From Hemicordylus capensis (lineage: Eukaryota; Chordata; Lepidosauria; Squamata; Cordylidae): DNA of 64,000 bases. The position numbers were made by a program, and so were the translations under genes. The stretch spans positions 56,063,834 to 56,127,833 of the forward strand of contig NC_069660.1 of NCBI RefSeq assembly GCF_027244095.1. The letters run 5' to 3'. Shown one piece after another: positions 23,547 to 34,680 of this stretch; within the stretch, counting starts at the first letter, position 1, and each line of letters opens with the position of its first letter. The notes beneath the pieces were generated by a model. The model was not told where the DNA came from and made no database searches. It saw only the letters and a program-made list of their open reading frames with translations.

Positions 23547-24363
23547 ATGGAATGGAACCGCAGATGGGATGGACATAAAGATGTGAGTTAGGACCAAAAG
23601 GACTAGTAATTGAGCATGTGGCTATAATATACATGTAGAAGAAGGGCTACTCAAAGTTTGAAGGTTCCAAAGACTCAAAATGCAGTCATTTTCACTAGAT
23701 TTCAGAATAAGAAAGATTGGGCCAATAGTTAAATATAGAATCTGGAAGTTCAAGAACCTATAATGAAGACTCCTTGTCGGACTGCAAAAACAAGTCTGTC
23801 CCAATAACTGTAATGAGCAGGATTCTAAGATACTACTAGACTAGTTGCAGGAAAGTTAGCTCTCCAATGAGAAACTAACTTTCGTGCCGCCCCACCCCCA
23901 CCCCCCGCAAAAAAAAAAATGTAGAAAAGTATCACACATCAGGGACAGGTTTCTGGATGAGGAATGAACCACACCAGCTCCTTTTGGTATATTCAGGGAA
24001 GTATGCAGGGGGGGGGGAGGGAGCAGACATATTCTGATGAATAGAGAAGACACATAAATATAATAATAGAAATAAGGTACAACAAACAAGCAGGAAACTG
24101 CCACCTGGATTGTCCAATTATAGCATCTGAGGGCAGGAAAACCAAGAAAAATATGTTTTACACTCTTGTTAAGTTAACCAAAACCTGTCAGAATTTTGTG
24201 TTTTGTTTTTTTTAATAGCATTGAAAATTCTAGTTGCTTGGCCTGGGAGTCATGAGTGCCTGCCCAGGCATCGACACAGGCAGTCAATTTAAAATGCTGC
24301 TGTGTTCTCTTTCTGAAGATGGGGAAATCTATGAAAAGGCTGCTCTGGCTGGGAGATGCCAAT
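23547..24363. other. Intergenic, nothing recognised
   Basis: No coding homology or repeat termini, apart from short A and G runs near 23900 and 24010. Confidence 0.4.
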
Positions 24364-24369
24364 TTTATT
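24364..24369 (-). terminator. OLFML3: Candidate OLFML3 polyadenylation signal
   Basis: AATAAA on the minus strand, 414 bases after the OLFML3 stop codon. It is the first canonical hexamer I see downstream. The sequence between stop and signal carries no recognised transposon, consistent with a short 3'UTR. Transcript ends were not seen. Confidence 0.5.
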
Positions 24370-24782
24370 CCTAAGCGATAGGGCACCATGAAAATTTGGA
24401 GATGCATGCCTAGAGGGACTAGAACTGGTAAAAATGCTCTTCAGATGTTTCAATGGAATATATATCCAATATATTCTTTTTTTAAAATGAAAAATATATT
24501 CTTTTTTTAAATGAAAAAAATCAGAAATAACTAATTGAGCTGAAACACACACACATTCAGTCCCAATACAAATGCAGGGAATTTTGTTTCTGCTGAAGAC
24601 ATTTTATGCAGCAGAAAGTCATGCCTTTTAAAAAAATATCTTCTCAGTATTTGTTGTGGCTACTGGTTTTCTCAGAAGCTGAACATCCCATGTGCCACTT
24701 GGCATTATTAGATGGAAAAGTCCTATCCTGATGCATTAGAATATATTCTTAATGCTCTTTTCACCAGAGCCCCTGGTGTTTC

Positions 24783-25567
24783 TCAGACCTCAGTCTTCTT
24801 CTTCATCTCCATGCGGTAGATGAGTTGATAGCCATCATCCCAAGCATAGATCTGCCTCTCTTTGGGGTTGTATTTCATGCTGGAGTGAGAGCCATACCGC
24901 TTGGGGAAGTAGACCAGAGCAGCATCTTCAGGTGCCATGGAGCCACTAACATCAAAGACACACTGGATACGAGATCGGCTGGGCAGCCGGGTATTGTACA
25001 CCACGTAGAGGGCTCCACAGATAACAAAGGCACTCTCTGCATTCTCCCTGGGGCATGGTGTGTCCCACATTTGCTCAATGTCTAGTGATGCAGGGTCCAG
25101 TTTGGCCAGTGCAATGTTCCTCTCATTCTCTTGTGTGGCATAAATAGCCCAGATCCCCTCCTCGTCTGCTACCAGGTCGATGTAGTTGTAGGATGCCAGA
25201 CCAAAGACTGGGATCTGCTCCTCAGCCGGGAAGACAGAGCTATCAACAATAGTTTTGTTGGCCAAGCTGAATTTGATGACCTGGAAGGTGCCATGTCGCC
25301 GTATATAATAAAGATGGCCCCCATACACTAAGTGGCCAGTGCCAACCCACGGATAGGGTAGCCTGATCCGTGCAGCCTTTCGGGTAGCAGAGAAGAGCGT
25401 GAACTCCCTCATCCTCGGAAAGACATACACTGTATCATTGCTGGTGCCATCAAATACATAGATCTTCTCTGAATTCCCCAGTGGGTCTTTCGTCCAGAGT
25501 CCAGCAGTGCTACCAAATCGCTTTAGAATCTTCATAGCTTTCACTTGGGATACAGTGTCACTACAAT
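24783..25567 (-). CDS. OLFML3: OLFML3 coding exon 3 (olfactomedin domain, stop codon)
   Basis: This exon encodes residues 133-392 of the predicted 392-residue protein, essentially the whole olfactomedin beta-propeller domain. The acceptor is TTTCTAG at 25568-25574; the first two bases finish an Asp codon split with exon 2, giving a T-D-C junction as in human OLFML3. Family-typical segments include GLWTKDPLG, FPWVGTG-like YPWVGTGHLVYGG, VVDSSVFPAE-like VDSSVFPAEEQIP, YIDLVADEEG, WDTPCPRENAESAFVICG and YAWDDGYQ. Sequons NDT and NKT suggest N-glycosylation. The frame is open to TGA at 24783-24785, after a lysine-rich C terminus. OLFML3 is a secreted matrix scaffold; its Xenopus relative ONT1 links chordin to BMP1/tolloid proteases (established knowledge). 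OLFML1 is the nearest alternative, but this matches OLFML3 along its length as I recall it. Confidence 0.97.
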
Positions 25568-26142
25568 CTAGAAAGGAGAGTCAAACAATTTATTAGAAAC
25601 TTTGGTCTCTTGCACAGCTCTGCACAACACAATAGACAGTCATGTGAGTAAATTCCAGAATGTCTGCCTTGTTCAGACACCCCCCACCAGATTTCTGAGG
25701 CTCTCACGAAATACTTAACATGAACATATTCACATCTACCTTTTCAAAGAGCTGGAGTTTATTCCTACATTAACTTCAGCTATGAAGTGTTTCACTTATG
25801 TACTGTCTACATGACTACTTCAGTGAGGATTAAACCATGTTCCTTTACCTCTGTTTGCACCTATGCTGTGAAAAAGGTGGTACCAATATCCCATATTCCC
25901 TTGCACTGTTTTTCTCTGTATTGCATAGACATTTCTCTATCCTCTAAATGGTACTGTTTTTATATAATTCTACAATGCATAATGCTCCCTTTCAACCCTT
26001 TTCATTTCTTTTTATATGTATTTCTGCTATGTCTTAAGTATATATAAGCATATATTTTAAGAAGGTTTAAATTTTTCATTAAAAATGTATACTCTCTGTC
26101 CAATTATTTCTTTTTGGCAGGGAGGGCAGAAATGGTCCTATT
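25568..26142. other. OLFML3 intron 2, acceptor-side unique part
   Basis: AT-rich intronic DNA directly upstream (in transcript order) of exon 3. No transposon termini seen. Confidence 0.5.
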
Positions 26143-26275
26143 CAGTGTTCCCTGTAACAGGGATTCCCAGGTGTGGTTGACTAAAACTCCCATAATCCCC
26201 AGCCAATGGCCACTGCAGCTGAGGATGCTGGGGATTGTAGTCAACATCTGGGAATTCCTGGTACAGGGAACACTG
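26143..26275. mobile_element. hAT-type palindromic MITE, CAGTGTTCC family
   Basis: 133-bp palindrome, CAGTGTTCCCTGTAACAGGG to GTACAGGGAACACTG. Flanks gtcctatt and gttcgatt agree at 6 of 8 bases. It lies in OLFML3 intron 2. Confidence 0.88.
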
Positions 26276-27879
26276 GTTCGATTCTACTCCAGAACTCTCA
26301 ACACTGGCTGACATCCTGATTAATGTTGCATGCATGCTCCAGATACCAGAGTGCATGCAATGGTAGTGCCCACACTGGTTCCCATGTACTACCAAAGTGT
26401 GGGTGCTCTTATGCAAAAGTGCATTATGTTGGAGCTTTGCCTATGTTCCATAAGCACTTTGTTAAAGCAGAAAAACAGCCCTGATTCTCCAACAGAGCCC
26501 ACACTTTGGAAGCACAGGGACTAGCATGGAGGCTACTGCTACATGCACACTGGTGTTTGGAGGAAGCATGCAGCATTAATCAGGATGTCAACCATTGTCT
26601 CAAATTATTATACAAGACTGTGTCCCTTTCCACAGCCAGCTGTGCTGGGTCTCCAATTAGATACAGCTACTTATAGGTTTGGTTTTATTTTTCCTGACAC
26701 TGTTGTCCATTATGGAAGACCAGTGTATGGAACTCTCTCAAGGTGAAAGAGAATAGAGTTTTTAGCCATTAAGAATGAAGCTCCCATGTTATGATGTTCA
26801 GAAGTAGCAAGGAATAGCCTAACACCATCCATGCTCTGTGAGTTTTCTTTAGGCAACTGGTTGAAAAATTGTCAGATCAAACCAAATATCTGTCTCTAAG
26901 GTAATCCTTATGTCCTTACCTTGTTAGCAAATTTCAATTCCTAAAGTGGTGGAGAAATGTGCATTCATGTTATTAATATTCAGACACACATACCCACCAA
27001 AAATCACATTTGGGAGATTCCCACCCCCCACCCCCACCCCAGCCTTAATTCTTTTCTGTTTTCTTCAGACTGCTCCCTCATTAAAGGGAACCCAAGATAA
27101 TCTGCCTCGGATTTCTCTCAAATTTTGACTTCCATCTAGCACCCAATGGTACTGTATTCTTTGGCAGGGGGAAGCCACTTGATTCTGAAGGACACATATA
27201 AGGCCACCAAAATCACTGATCACTGCTGAATAACCAGGCTCAAACTTGCTTTAAAAAACCAGCCTGAACAAGATCTGCAAACAAGCCTAGTAATGCCTAA
27301 ACAAGAGTTGGCCTTTCAATACCACACAACAAGCTGTTCCCAATTTATTTCTGGCAAGCTGTATTGTTTCTCTCTTGGCTTTGATTTATCTACTACAAAG
27401 TGCAGCTTAGTTCTGGCAACTGGATTCGTAATAAAGCTTTTATTAATATCTATTTCGTCCAAGTCCCTTATCTCAGCTATTGGTTCAGCAACACAACACA
27501 CAGTTTCCATTGCCCATTGCAAAGGACACTGAAGAGTTGTAGAGTGGCCTTCCTGCCAAGTTCTCCTGGAGAATTATACTTCAGGGGAAGACTGTAGTGA
27601 GAATGGGGTACATCACATTACACACAGCTGTGCATGGTTTTAAGTAGAACAGAGGAGAAGCAAAGAAAGACGGGCCCTTTTCTTCTTCCCTGACAAATTG
27701 AATTCACATTTCATGGAGGATAGGTCAACAACAGCTAAATACAGTCCCTGTAAGAGGCCAGATACTTCTGATTGTTAGACAAACTGAGGATGCTTCTGCT
27801 ATCTTGCTATGCTTATGATCTTTGCAGGAAACCTGGCCGGCCGCCATTAAAGACAGGGGGCTGGACTACTGGCCCAACA
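26276..27879. other. OLFML3 intron 2, nothing recognised
   Basis: No coding homology. The small inverted segments are too weak to call an element. Confidence 0.4.
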
Positions 27880-28090
27880 CAAATGCTGCTTGTTTCCACT
27901 GCAAAGGTTATAAACTTGTTGGTTACCCTTAAGACGCAACTCTTTTCTCATGCTTTTAATTAATTCTAATTGGTTTTATATCATAACATTGTTTTAATGA
28001 TTTTATCCTGTTTTTATATTTGTATTTTAACTTATGCACACCGCCTAGGGATGCACATCAGGTGGTACAAAAATATGATAAACAAAGAAA
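27880..28090 (+). mobile_element. L2-clade LINE 3' end
   Basis: Starts near the HSH-like end CAACTCTTTTCTCATGC and finishes with ACACCGCCTAGGGATGCA and GGTGGTACAAAAATATGATAAA, an L2 3' terminus. Antisense to OLFML3. Confidence 0.75.
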
Positions 28091-28469
28091 CAGAGATCAT
28101 GGGATACACAGTGATGTGATTTGGCCAAGGACATAACAATGGAATCTGTGACAGTAAGAGAAGAAGAAATATAAGTGTGGCCCAAGATCACTACCTCATG
28201 GAAAGGCCTATCATAGAGAAGCTGAATCTACAGAGAGATGGTATAACTAACAAAACTGTTGGAGCTAGGACCCTGGCAGCATCAGCTCTCAGATGCAATG
28301 TCTCATACTGACCACTGGGGGTGGGGGTTAGGGTCATGAATAAAAGTGCTGGACTCCTCCCCTCTTTGTTCTTCCAGTGTCAGTCTCAATTTTGTCTCTC
28401 CAGAGATGGTTGTTTGTTTAGGTCTCTCTCTCTCTTCAGCCATGAGCTACAGCTGAAATAAGCTGCAGG

Positions 28470-28620
28470 CAGGGGCACAGCTAGGGGAGAAGGGCTCCGT
28501 GTTTGCCCCTCTCTCCCACGGCCCCTTGGAGTGAAGGAGATAATGATGAAAATAGGGAGGGGTGGAGCTGGGGGCCCCAGGTTCTTTGAACCAATCTTCT
28601 CAGTTATAGCTACACCCCTG
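28470..28620. mobile_element. hAT-type MITE, CAGGGGCACAGCTAGG family, perfect duplication
   Basis: 151 bp from CAGGGGCACAGCTAGGGG to TAGCTACACCCCTG. Flanks gctgcagg (28462-28469 and 28621-28628) are identical. Lies in OLFML3 intron 2; the right part is shared with 5.9 kb. Confidence 0.93.
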
Positions 28621-28849
28621 GCTGCAGGCTCTTTCACATTTGTTTGTAACCTTTTCTTTAAATAAATCCTTGTAGTTCTTCAATACTAGAGACCTGTCTC
28701 AAGACCTCTTGCTTTGCTGCTTTCTCACCAAACTGATTTTGCTCTGCTATTTAGGGACTGAACTGCCATTTCCCCCCCTATAAAAACAACCTATTAAGCC
28801 TGAGCTGTTTCTAAGACACTGGCTGACATCCAAACTAGTGCTATGCTAG

Positions 28850-29125
28850 CTGGAAGTGCAGCTAGGAAATTTTGAAGCCTGGACCTAAAGGCCTTTGGAG
28901 ACTCCGCCCACCCACCCCACACACACACCATGACACACGCAGTATTTTTAACATATGGGTTCTTGAGGGCACAAACAGCAACTGAACTCACAAGAATGTA
29001 AGAATATAAAACAGGTATATTTATGCAAATATTATTTTATTATTTATTCATTCATTCATTCATTTGTTTATTAAATATTTATTTATTAAATATGCATTAG
29101 CAGAAACATTTCAACAAGTTGTTTG
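28850..29125. repeat. Partial hAT-type repeat related to 46690-47240
   Basis: Shares GGTTCTTGAGGGCACAAACAGCAACTGAACTCACAAGAA (in pieces) and GCAGAAACATTTCAACA with 46.78-46.88 kb. The left edge GTGCAGCTAGGAAATTTTGA resembles the ends of that element and of 22341-23546. An (ATTC)n/(ATTT)n run interrupts it at about 29035-29092. Confidence 0.6.
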
Positions 29126-29454
29126 TCTGCTCCAAGTTAATTCCTAACTTGAATTTCAAACTGAGAGGCTCTCCCTCTCTCTGAATAAGAGACTGTTCGT
29201 TGTTTAATTAGTAATGAATATCAAACCCTTGTTTCTCAGTTAAAGTTGCTTCCTGTAACTCCTCTGCAGCAGTTAAGGCATATGCAGAGGTGCACAAAAT
29301 TGCAGTGCTCTGTAATATTAATTGTACAATGCGATGTGGAAGATGTCAACATCTTCGGCTAGTGCAATAACTAGTCTGGAACAGGCTTCCTTTATTTGTG
29401 CAACTACTTCCTTCATCATTGCTCTACTTGTGCTACTACCAGCTCTCCTTAGAG

Positions 29455-29912
29455 GAGGAGTGCTGGGCTTGTGCTAGTGAGCATGAATAGCCCCCTTTAC
29501 TAAGCAGGGTCCACCGTGGTTTGCATTTGGATGGGTGATTACATGTGAACACTGTAAGGCAGTGATTCCCAACCTGCAGTCCTCCAAATGTTGCTGAACT
29601 ACAACTTCCATCATCCCCAGCCACAATAAATCACAATAAACCTGGGGGTGATGGGAGTTGTACTTCCACATCACGTGGAGGACCACAGGTTGGGAACCAC
29701 TGCTGTAAGATATTTTCCTCAGGGGATGGGGCCGTAGCTCAGTGGAAGAGCATCTGCATGTTTGCATGCAGAAAGCCACAGCTTCACTCCCTGGCATCTC
29801 CAGATAGGGCTAGGAGAGACTGAAACCTTGGAGAGCTGCCACCAGTTGGTGTAGACAGTTCTGGGCTAGATGGATCAATGGTGTTGATTCAGTATAAGTT
29901 TCTTATGTTCCT
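29455..29912 (+). repeat. 5S rRNA/tRNA composite SINE, split by a MITE
   Basis: The first part (29500-29560) carries the 5S rRNA internal-promoter-like order CTAAGCAGGGTC..., TGGATGGGTGATTAC and CACTGTAAG. The second part (29733-29800) is tRNA-like: GGGGCCGTAGCTCAGTGG with AGAGCATCTGC and CACTCCCTGGC. The 3' end (CAGTATAAG...TTCTTATGTTCCT) resembles the CR1 tail. The hAT element at 29560-29702 is inserted between the two halves. It corresponds to the 5S-Sauria type of SINE or a close relative. Confidence 0.82.
29560..29702. mobile_element. hAT-type MITE, CAGTGRTTCCCAACC family
   Basis: 143-bp palindrome from CAGTGATTCCCAACC to GGTTGGGAACCACTG. Flanks ctgtaagg (29552-29559) and ctgtaaga (29703-29710) match at 7 of 8 bases, and the host SINE resumes exactly after it. 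Confidence 0.93.
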
Positions 29913-29974
29913 ATTGTTAGTCCTAGTACAACAGCACTGTACTAGCTCAAAACTAGTCTGGATGTAGGTCACTG

Positions 29975-30395
29975 TGACCACAACCTGCAGGCAAGCTGCC
30001 TAAATTTAAGAGAATGTCCCATGAGTCCCACCACCTGTTAAGATCATCTGGAGAGGTTCATCTGTGGCTGTCGCCAACTCGTTTGGTGGCTACTCGGAGA
30101 CCGGCCTTCTCCACTGCTGCCCATGGACTTTGAAATGCGCTCCCTGTTGAAATAAGAGTCTCTCCATCTCTGGCAACTTTCAAAAAGGCACTGAAGACAC
30201 ATTTATTCTCCCAGGCTTTTAATTAGATTTATAGTTTTAAATACTTTTATGGTTGGTTTTAAATGATTTTCACGTTAATGGATTTTAATGTTTAAATGAT
30301 TTTAATCATTTTAATGTTTTATATGATTTTAATTGCAAACCGCCCAGAGACGCAGGTTTTGGGCAGTATAAAAATATGTTAAATAAATAAATAAA
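29975..30395 (+). mobile_element. L2-clade LINE 3' end
   Basis: Encodes the L2 end region (AATTTAAGAGAATGTCCC, ATCTGGAGAGG, GCGCTCCCTGTTGAAATAAG) and finishes AACCGCCCAGAGACGCAGG, GGGCAGTATAAAAATATG and (AAAT)n. Antisense to OLFML3. Confidence 0.85.
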
Positions 30396-31213
30396 TCTCA
30401 CTGAAGCCAGTGCATAGCCTAACTGAACAGGACTGTAGCACCTGTTACTACCTTGCTGCTGAGGCAGGCTGATCCCTTTCATGGAGCGATTTCTTGTGCC
30501 ATAAATCCACGGCACAATAAATATACAATCTTACTTGCAAGCAATCCTCCCTTCTATTGCAGGGATAGTGTGTCATCCCAGCATTCTGATGAAACATTAG
30601 CCCCACCACCACCAATAGCTCATCCATTGCTACTGAGATTCTATGCAGAATATGGTTGTGTAACTGTCAGAATCCTTTATCTGAATAGCACCTGTGAAAT
30701 AACTTAGCAATAACTTAGCCTTGCACCTTCTCACCCCCTGACTGTACCATTTTATCAGCTTTTAATGTTTGTTGTTTATTTTTAAAAGTTCTGTGAAGGT
30801 TACACGCTTCCTCACAATGCTTATTCAAGATGAGAGTGTTCATCTGTTTAAAAAGTAATAAATGTCAGTGCTATCCTCCTTCCCACAGCAGCAATACTTC
30901 ACCATTTTGTGAACATTTGTTAAATTGAGCAGGGAGGTCAATGGAGCTGTGGCCCTTCTCCCTCTCGTGCAGAACTGTGAATGACCCTTGGAAATTTCTT
31001 ATTGCCATTGTTGATAGCCTTGTCAATTCATAGACAAGGCTATCAGAGCAAGGAATGAAGTTCTAGCTCCCCCAATCTAGCTATAGACTGTGTATAAAAT
31101 GATACACAGATCCCCACCCTAAAAGCAAGGCTATTTCCTCACAGCTTAGCATACATACATGTAGGTCCTACTGAGAACAGATATAGCATGTATAGCTCAT
31201 GTTGTGGGCCTCA
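30396..31213. other. OLFML3 intron 2, nothing recognised
   Basis: Unique-looking. A local hairpin GATAGCCTTGTCAATTCATAG / GACAAGGCTATC lies near 31015-31045 (12-nt arms). Confidence 0.4.
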
Positions 31214-32399
31214 CAGAGGCATATCTAGGGTAGAGTAGCCAGGGCACATGCCCTGAGTGCCACTTGAAGGGGGGCGCCAGTGCCATGCTGCTTCTCACTC
31301 CCTCTCCAGTTCATGAATTTTTTAAAAAAAATTGTTTACTGGTAGCCCCTTCGGGGGGGTTCCTAAAGGCTGCCGGGGGGGTCTGAAAACGTTCCCCCTT
31401 GTCCGCCGACCTCTTAATTTACCACCACAGCCCATCCCAGGCTGATTTTCGGGCCCGTTTGGGCCTGTAAACATTGGCATGGTGGCCATTTTGGAGGTTA
31501 CCATGCATGCTCAGGCCTCGCAGGGAGCATTTGAGCATGTGTGGTGGCCATTTTATTTTCAGCGGCCATTTTTTTTAAAAAAAAATTAAATTAAAAATAA
31601 TGGCTGTCTCACATGCTCAAATGGTCCCTGCGAGGCCATAGGTCTTGCAGAGGCCATTTGAGCATGTGTGGCTTCCTTCAAAATGGCCTCTGGCCAATCT
31701 TTGCAGGCCTAAACGGGCCTGAAAATCAGCCTGGGACGGGCTGTGGTGGTAAATTAAGAGGCCGGAAGGGGGAGAGGGAACCTTTGCAGACACACCCACA
31801 CACCCACTTCCTTTGGGAAGCCCCCCGAACGGGCTACAGGTAGAAACATTTTTTAAAATTTTAATATAAGTCAGTGAGAGCTGCTGCCCGTCAGAGTAAA
31901 CAATGCCAAGCTAGATGGAGTGTCTGACTCAGTATGAAGCAGCTTCCCATGTATCTAAGTTGCTTCTGTAAATCTTCAGGAAAGCCAACAAGCATCAAAA
32001 TCCCTGTGTATGACTATCAGAAGTTTTATTCAGCACTTTATGGCTTCTGAGCTTTTTGTTTTTTAAAAAAATATTTCTCAAATATCTCTCTGTCCAAAAG
32101 GAATAGAATGGCACTTCTTGTTTAGTCTGGAACTGTGGTACTGTGTTTATTGAGTACATGTGTGCGCTACACAATGCAGTTCTTCATCCTTTGTCAGCCT
32201 GTACTGTTGATTGAACTGCCTTAGGAATGATTGGTCAACACCCCCAGTTTGGGCGAATGTGGGGAATTTAGCTCAAAAGGGGAGACAGTTCCAAGCAGTT
32301 TTAATTTGTGCAAGTGTCTGAACTCAAGAAAACTGGCTGGGGAGAGAGGTTTTAATTAACTGATTGCCCTGGGCGCTATTTTCCATAGATACGCTTCTG
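31214..32399. mobile_element. Large hAT-type element with internal foldback, perfect duplication
   Basis: 1,186 bp from CAGAGGCATATCTAGGG to CCATAGATACGCTTCTG. Flanks gggcctca (31206-31213 and 32400-32407) are identical. The left half is a long internal inverted repeat (about 31340-31850) with arms carrying GTAGCCC, TTAATTTACCACCACAGCCC and GGCCATTTTGG. A composite-SINE 3' fragment (31870-31962) follows, then about 370 bp of unclassified sequence. No transposase frame. It abuts the CR1 tail that starts at 32408. Confidence 0.88.
31870..31962 (+). repeat. Composite-SINE 3' fragment
   Basis: CTAGATGGAGTGTCTGACTC and GCAGCTTCCCATGTAT match the 3' third of the SINEs at 29.8 and 33.6 kb. It lies inside the hAT element 31214-32399. 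Confidence 0.75.
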
Positions 32400-32407
32400 G
32401 GGCCTCA

Positions 32408-33550
32408 GAACACAAGAACAGCCCATTGGATCAGGCCCAAGGCCCATCCATTCCAGCATCCTGTTTCACACAGTGGCCTAACAGATGCCTCTGAGAAGCC
32501 TGCAGCAAGAGGTGAGGGCATGCCCTCTCTCTTGTGTTGCTCCCCTGTAACTGGTATTTAGAGACATCTTGCCTCTGAGACTGGAGATGTTCTATAGCCA
32601 CAAGACTAGTAGCCATTGATAGACCTGTCCTCTATTTGTCGAAGCCCCTTTTAAAGCCATCCAAGCCATCACCACATCCCGTGGCAGAGAATTCCATAGA
32701 TTAATTATGCACTGTGTAATACAGTAATAAAGTACTTCCTTTTCTTGGTCCTAAATTTCCCGGCCTTCAGTTTTATGGGATGACCCCTGGTTCTAATGTT
32801 GTGAGAGAGGGTTAGAGAGGGTAGAACATTTTATCTCTGTCCGCACTCTCTATTTCATGCATAATTTTATACTCCTCTATCATGTCTCCCCATAGTCACC
32901 TCTTCCAAACTAAAAAGCCCCAGATGCTATAGCCTTGCCTCAGAAGAAAGGTGCTCCATGCTCTTGATCTTGGTTGCCCTCTTCTGCACCTTTTCCAGTT
33001 CTACAATGTCCTTCTTAAGATATGGTGACCAGAACTGTATGCACTACTCGAAATGTGGTTGCAGCATGGATTTCTATAAGTGCATTATAATATTAGCAGT
33101 TTTATTTTCAATCCCCTTCCTAATGATCCCTAGCATGGAATTGGCCTTTTTCACAGTTGCTGCACATTGAGTGGACATTTTCAATGAGCTGTCCACCACG
33201 ACCCCAAGATCTCTCTCCTGGTCAGTCACCAACAGCTCAGACCTCATCAGTGTATATGGGGGTGGGGGTGCTCTAATATACAACGCTGTACTCTTGCTTG
33301 CATTGAACCATGTTTGTCATTTTGTTGTCCACTCACCCAGTTTGGAAAGATCCTTTTGCAGCTAATAACAATCTGTTTTGGATTTCACTACCCTAAATAG
33401 TTTATTATCATCTGCAAATGGGGCCGCTTTCCTGCTTACGCCAACTTCTAGACCATTTATGCACAAGTTAAAAAGGACTGGTCCCAGTAAAATCCCTGGG
33501 AGATGCCACTTCTTATTTCCCTCCATTGCAAAAACTGTCTATTTATTCCT
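32408..33550 (-). mobile_element. CR1 LINE, 3' part
   Basis: The 3' tail is at the low-coordinate end (minus-strand TGTTCTTGTGTTC). Translation near 33080-33280 gives LMRSELLVTDQERDLGVVVD and CAATVKKANSMLGIIRKGIE, the CR1 reverse-transcriptase thumb region. The element continues at 34852-35285, split by a SINE and a minisatellite-bearing element. Same orientation as OLFML3. Confidence 0.9.
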
Positions 33551-33805
33551 ACCCTTAGGAACATAGGAAGCTGCCATATACTGAGTCAGACCATTGGTCT
33601 CTCTCACTCAGTATTGTCTTCACAGACTGGCTGCAGCTTCTCCAAGGTTGCAGGCAGGAATCTCTCTCAGCCCTAATTTGGAGATGCCAGGGAGGGAACT
33701 TGAAACCTTCTGCTCTTCCCAGAGCGGCTCCATCCCCTGAGGGGAATACCTTACAGTGCTCACACTTCTAGTCTCCCATTCATATGCAAACAGGTTGGAC
33801 CCTGA
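33551..33805 (-). repeat. 5S/tRNA composite SINE, 5'-truncated
   Basis: In minus orientation: 5S-like GAATGGGAGACTAG...GAGCACTGTAAGG, then tRNA-like GGGATGGAGCCGC, GGTTTCAAGTTCCCTCCC, and the 3' end CAATGGTCTGACTCAGTATA...CCTATGTTCC. It interrupts the CR1 of 32408-35285. Confidence 0.85.
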
Positions 33806-33989
33806 AGTTTTTTCTGAGGTGTGAATTCTCATTCTATCATAGCAAATGAGATTTTTTTCAATTAAACAACTCTCATGACCCCACTTTCACTTTTTCACAC
33901 TTTCCTTTACTATGAATAATATGAGGAAGTAATCAATTTAGCACACTTCACCTTATGAAGACAAACCTCATAAAAATAAATTCACCAAA

Positions 33990-34680
33990 ATCCCCCCCTC
34001 TGCCCAATCACTCTTAAATTGGGGATGGGTGGTAGCCTCCACCCATTAGGCACTATCTACCAGCCCACCCCACTCCTTTGGGGCAGATCCACTTTCTGCC
34101 CCCAATCTGCCCCAAAGACACCCAAACTTCAAAAATTCTCAAAAAATCAGCCCTCTGCCCAATCCCCCTGAAATTGGTGTGGTAGCCTCCACCCATTAGG
34201 CACTACCACTCCACCCCACTATTTTGGGGCATATCCACTTTCTGCCCCCAAACTGCCCCAAAGTCACCAAAACTTCAAAAATTCTCAAAAAATCACCCCT
34301 TTGTCCAAACCCCCTGAAATTGGGGTGGTAGCCTGCACCCATTAGGCACTACCACCCCACCCCACTATTCTGCCCCAGGCCCCACTTTCTGCCCCAATAT
34401 GCCCCAATCTGCCCCAAAGACATGAAAATTTCAGAAATTTACCAAAAATCAGCCCTTTGCCCAATCCCCCTGAAATTGGGGTGGTAGCCTGCACCCATTA
34501 GGCACTACCACCCCACACCACTCCTTTTGCCCAGATCCCATGCTATGCCCCCGAACTGCCCCAAAGTCATTAAAACTTTAAAAATTCACAAAAAATCAGG
34601 ACTTTGCCCAATCCCCCTGAAATTGGGGTGGTAGACTCTACCCATTGGGCACTACCACCCCACCCCAAAATTTTGCCCCT
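33990..34680. repeat. Minisatellite, about 150-bp unit, five copies
   Basis: The phrase TGCCCAATCCCCCTGAAATT (with variants) recurs at about 34002, 34157, 34303, 34459 and 34606, each followed by GGTAGCCTSCACCCATTAGG, CACCCCACT and CTGCCCC. Spacings are 155, 146, 156 and 147. It leads directly into the transposon end at 34680-34850. Confidence 0.9.

Noticed and set aside
1-24000. A further host gene downstream of OLFML3 (for example SYT6, expected from mammalian gene order)
   Set aside because: No exon-like segment with recognisable homology and splice sites was seen; the gene probably lies further out.
29490-29560. 5S rRNA gene
   Set aside because: Only the internal-promoter part resembles 5S rRNA, and it is joined to SINE sequence seen again at 33.7 kb.
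29733-29805. tRNA gene
   Set aside because: A and B box-like sequences are present, but the unit is embedded in a multi-copy SINE with a CR1-like tail and cannot fold as a clean cloverleaf.
31010-31050. microRNA hairpin in OLFML3 intron 2
   Set aside because: The arms are only about 12 nt, too short for a typical precursor, and nothing else supports it.
33990-34680. CRISPR-like array
   Set aside because: The five repeats are about 150 bp with no unique spacers, in a vertebrate genome inside a transposon; this is a minisatellite.
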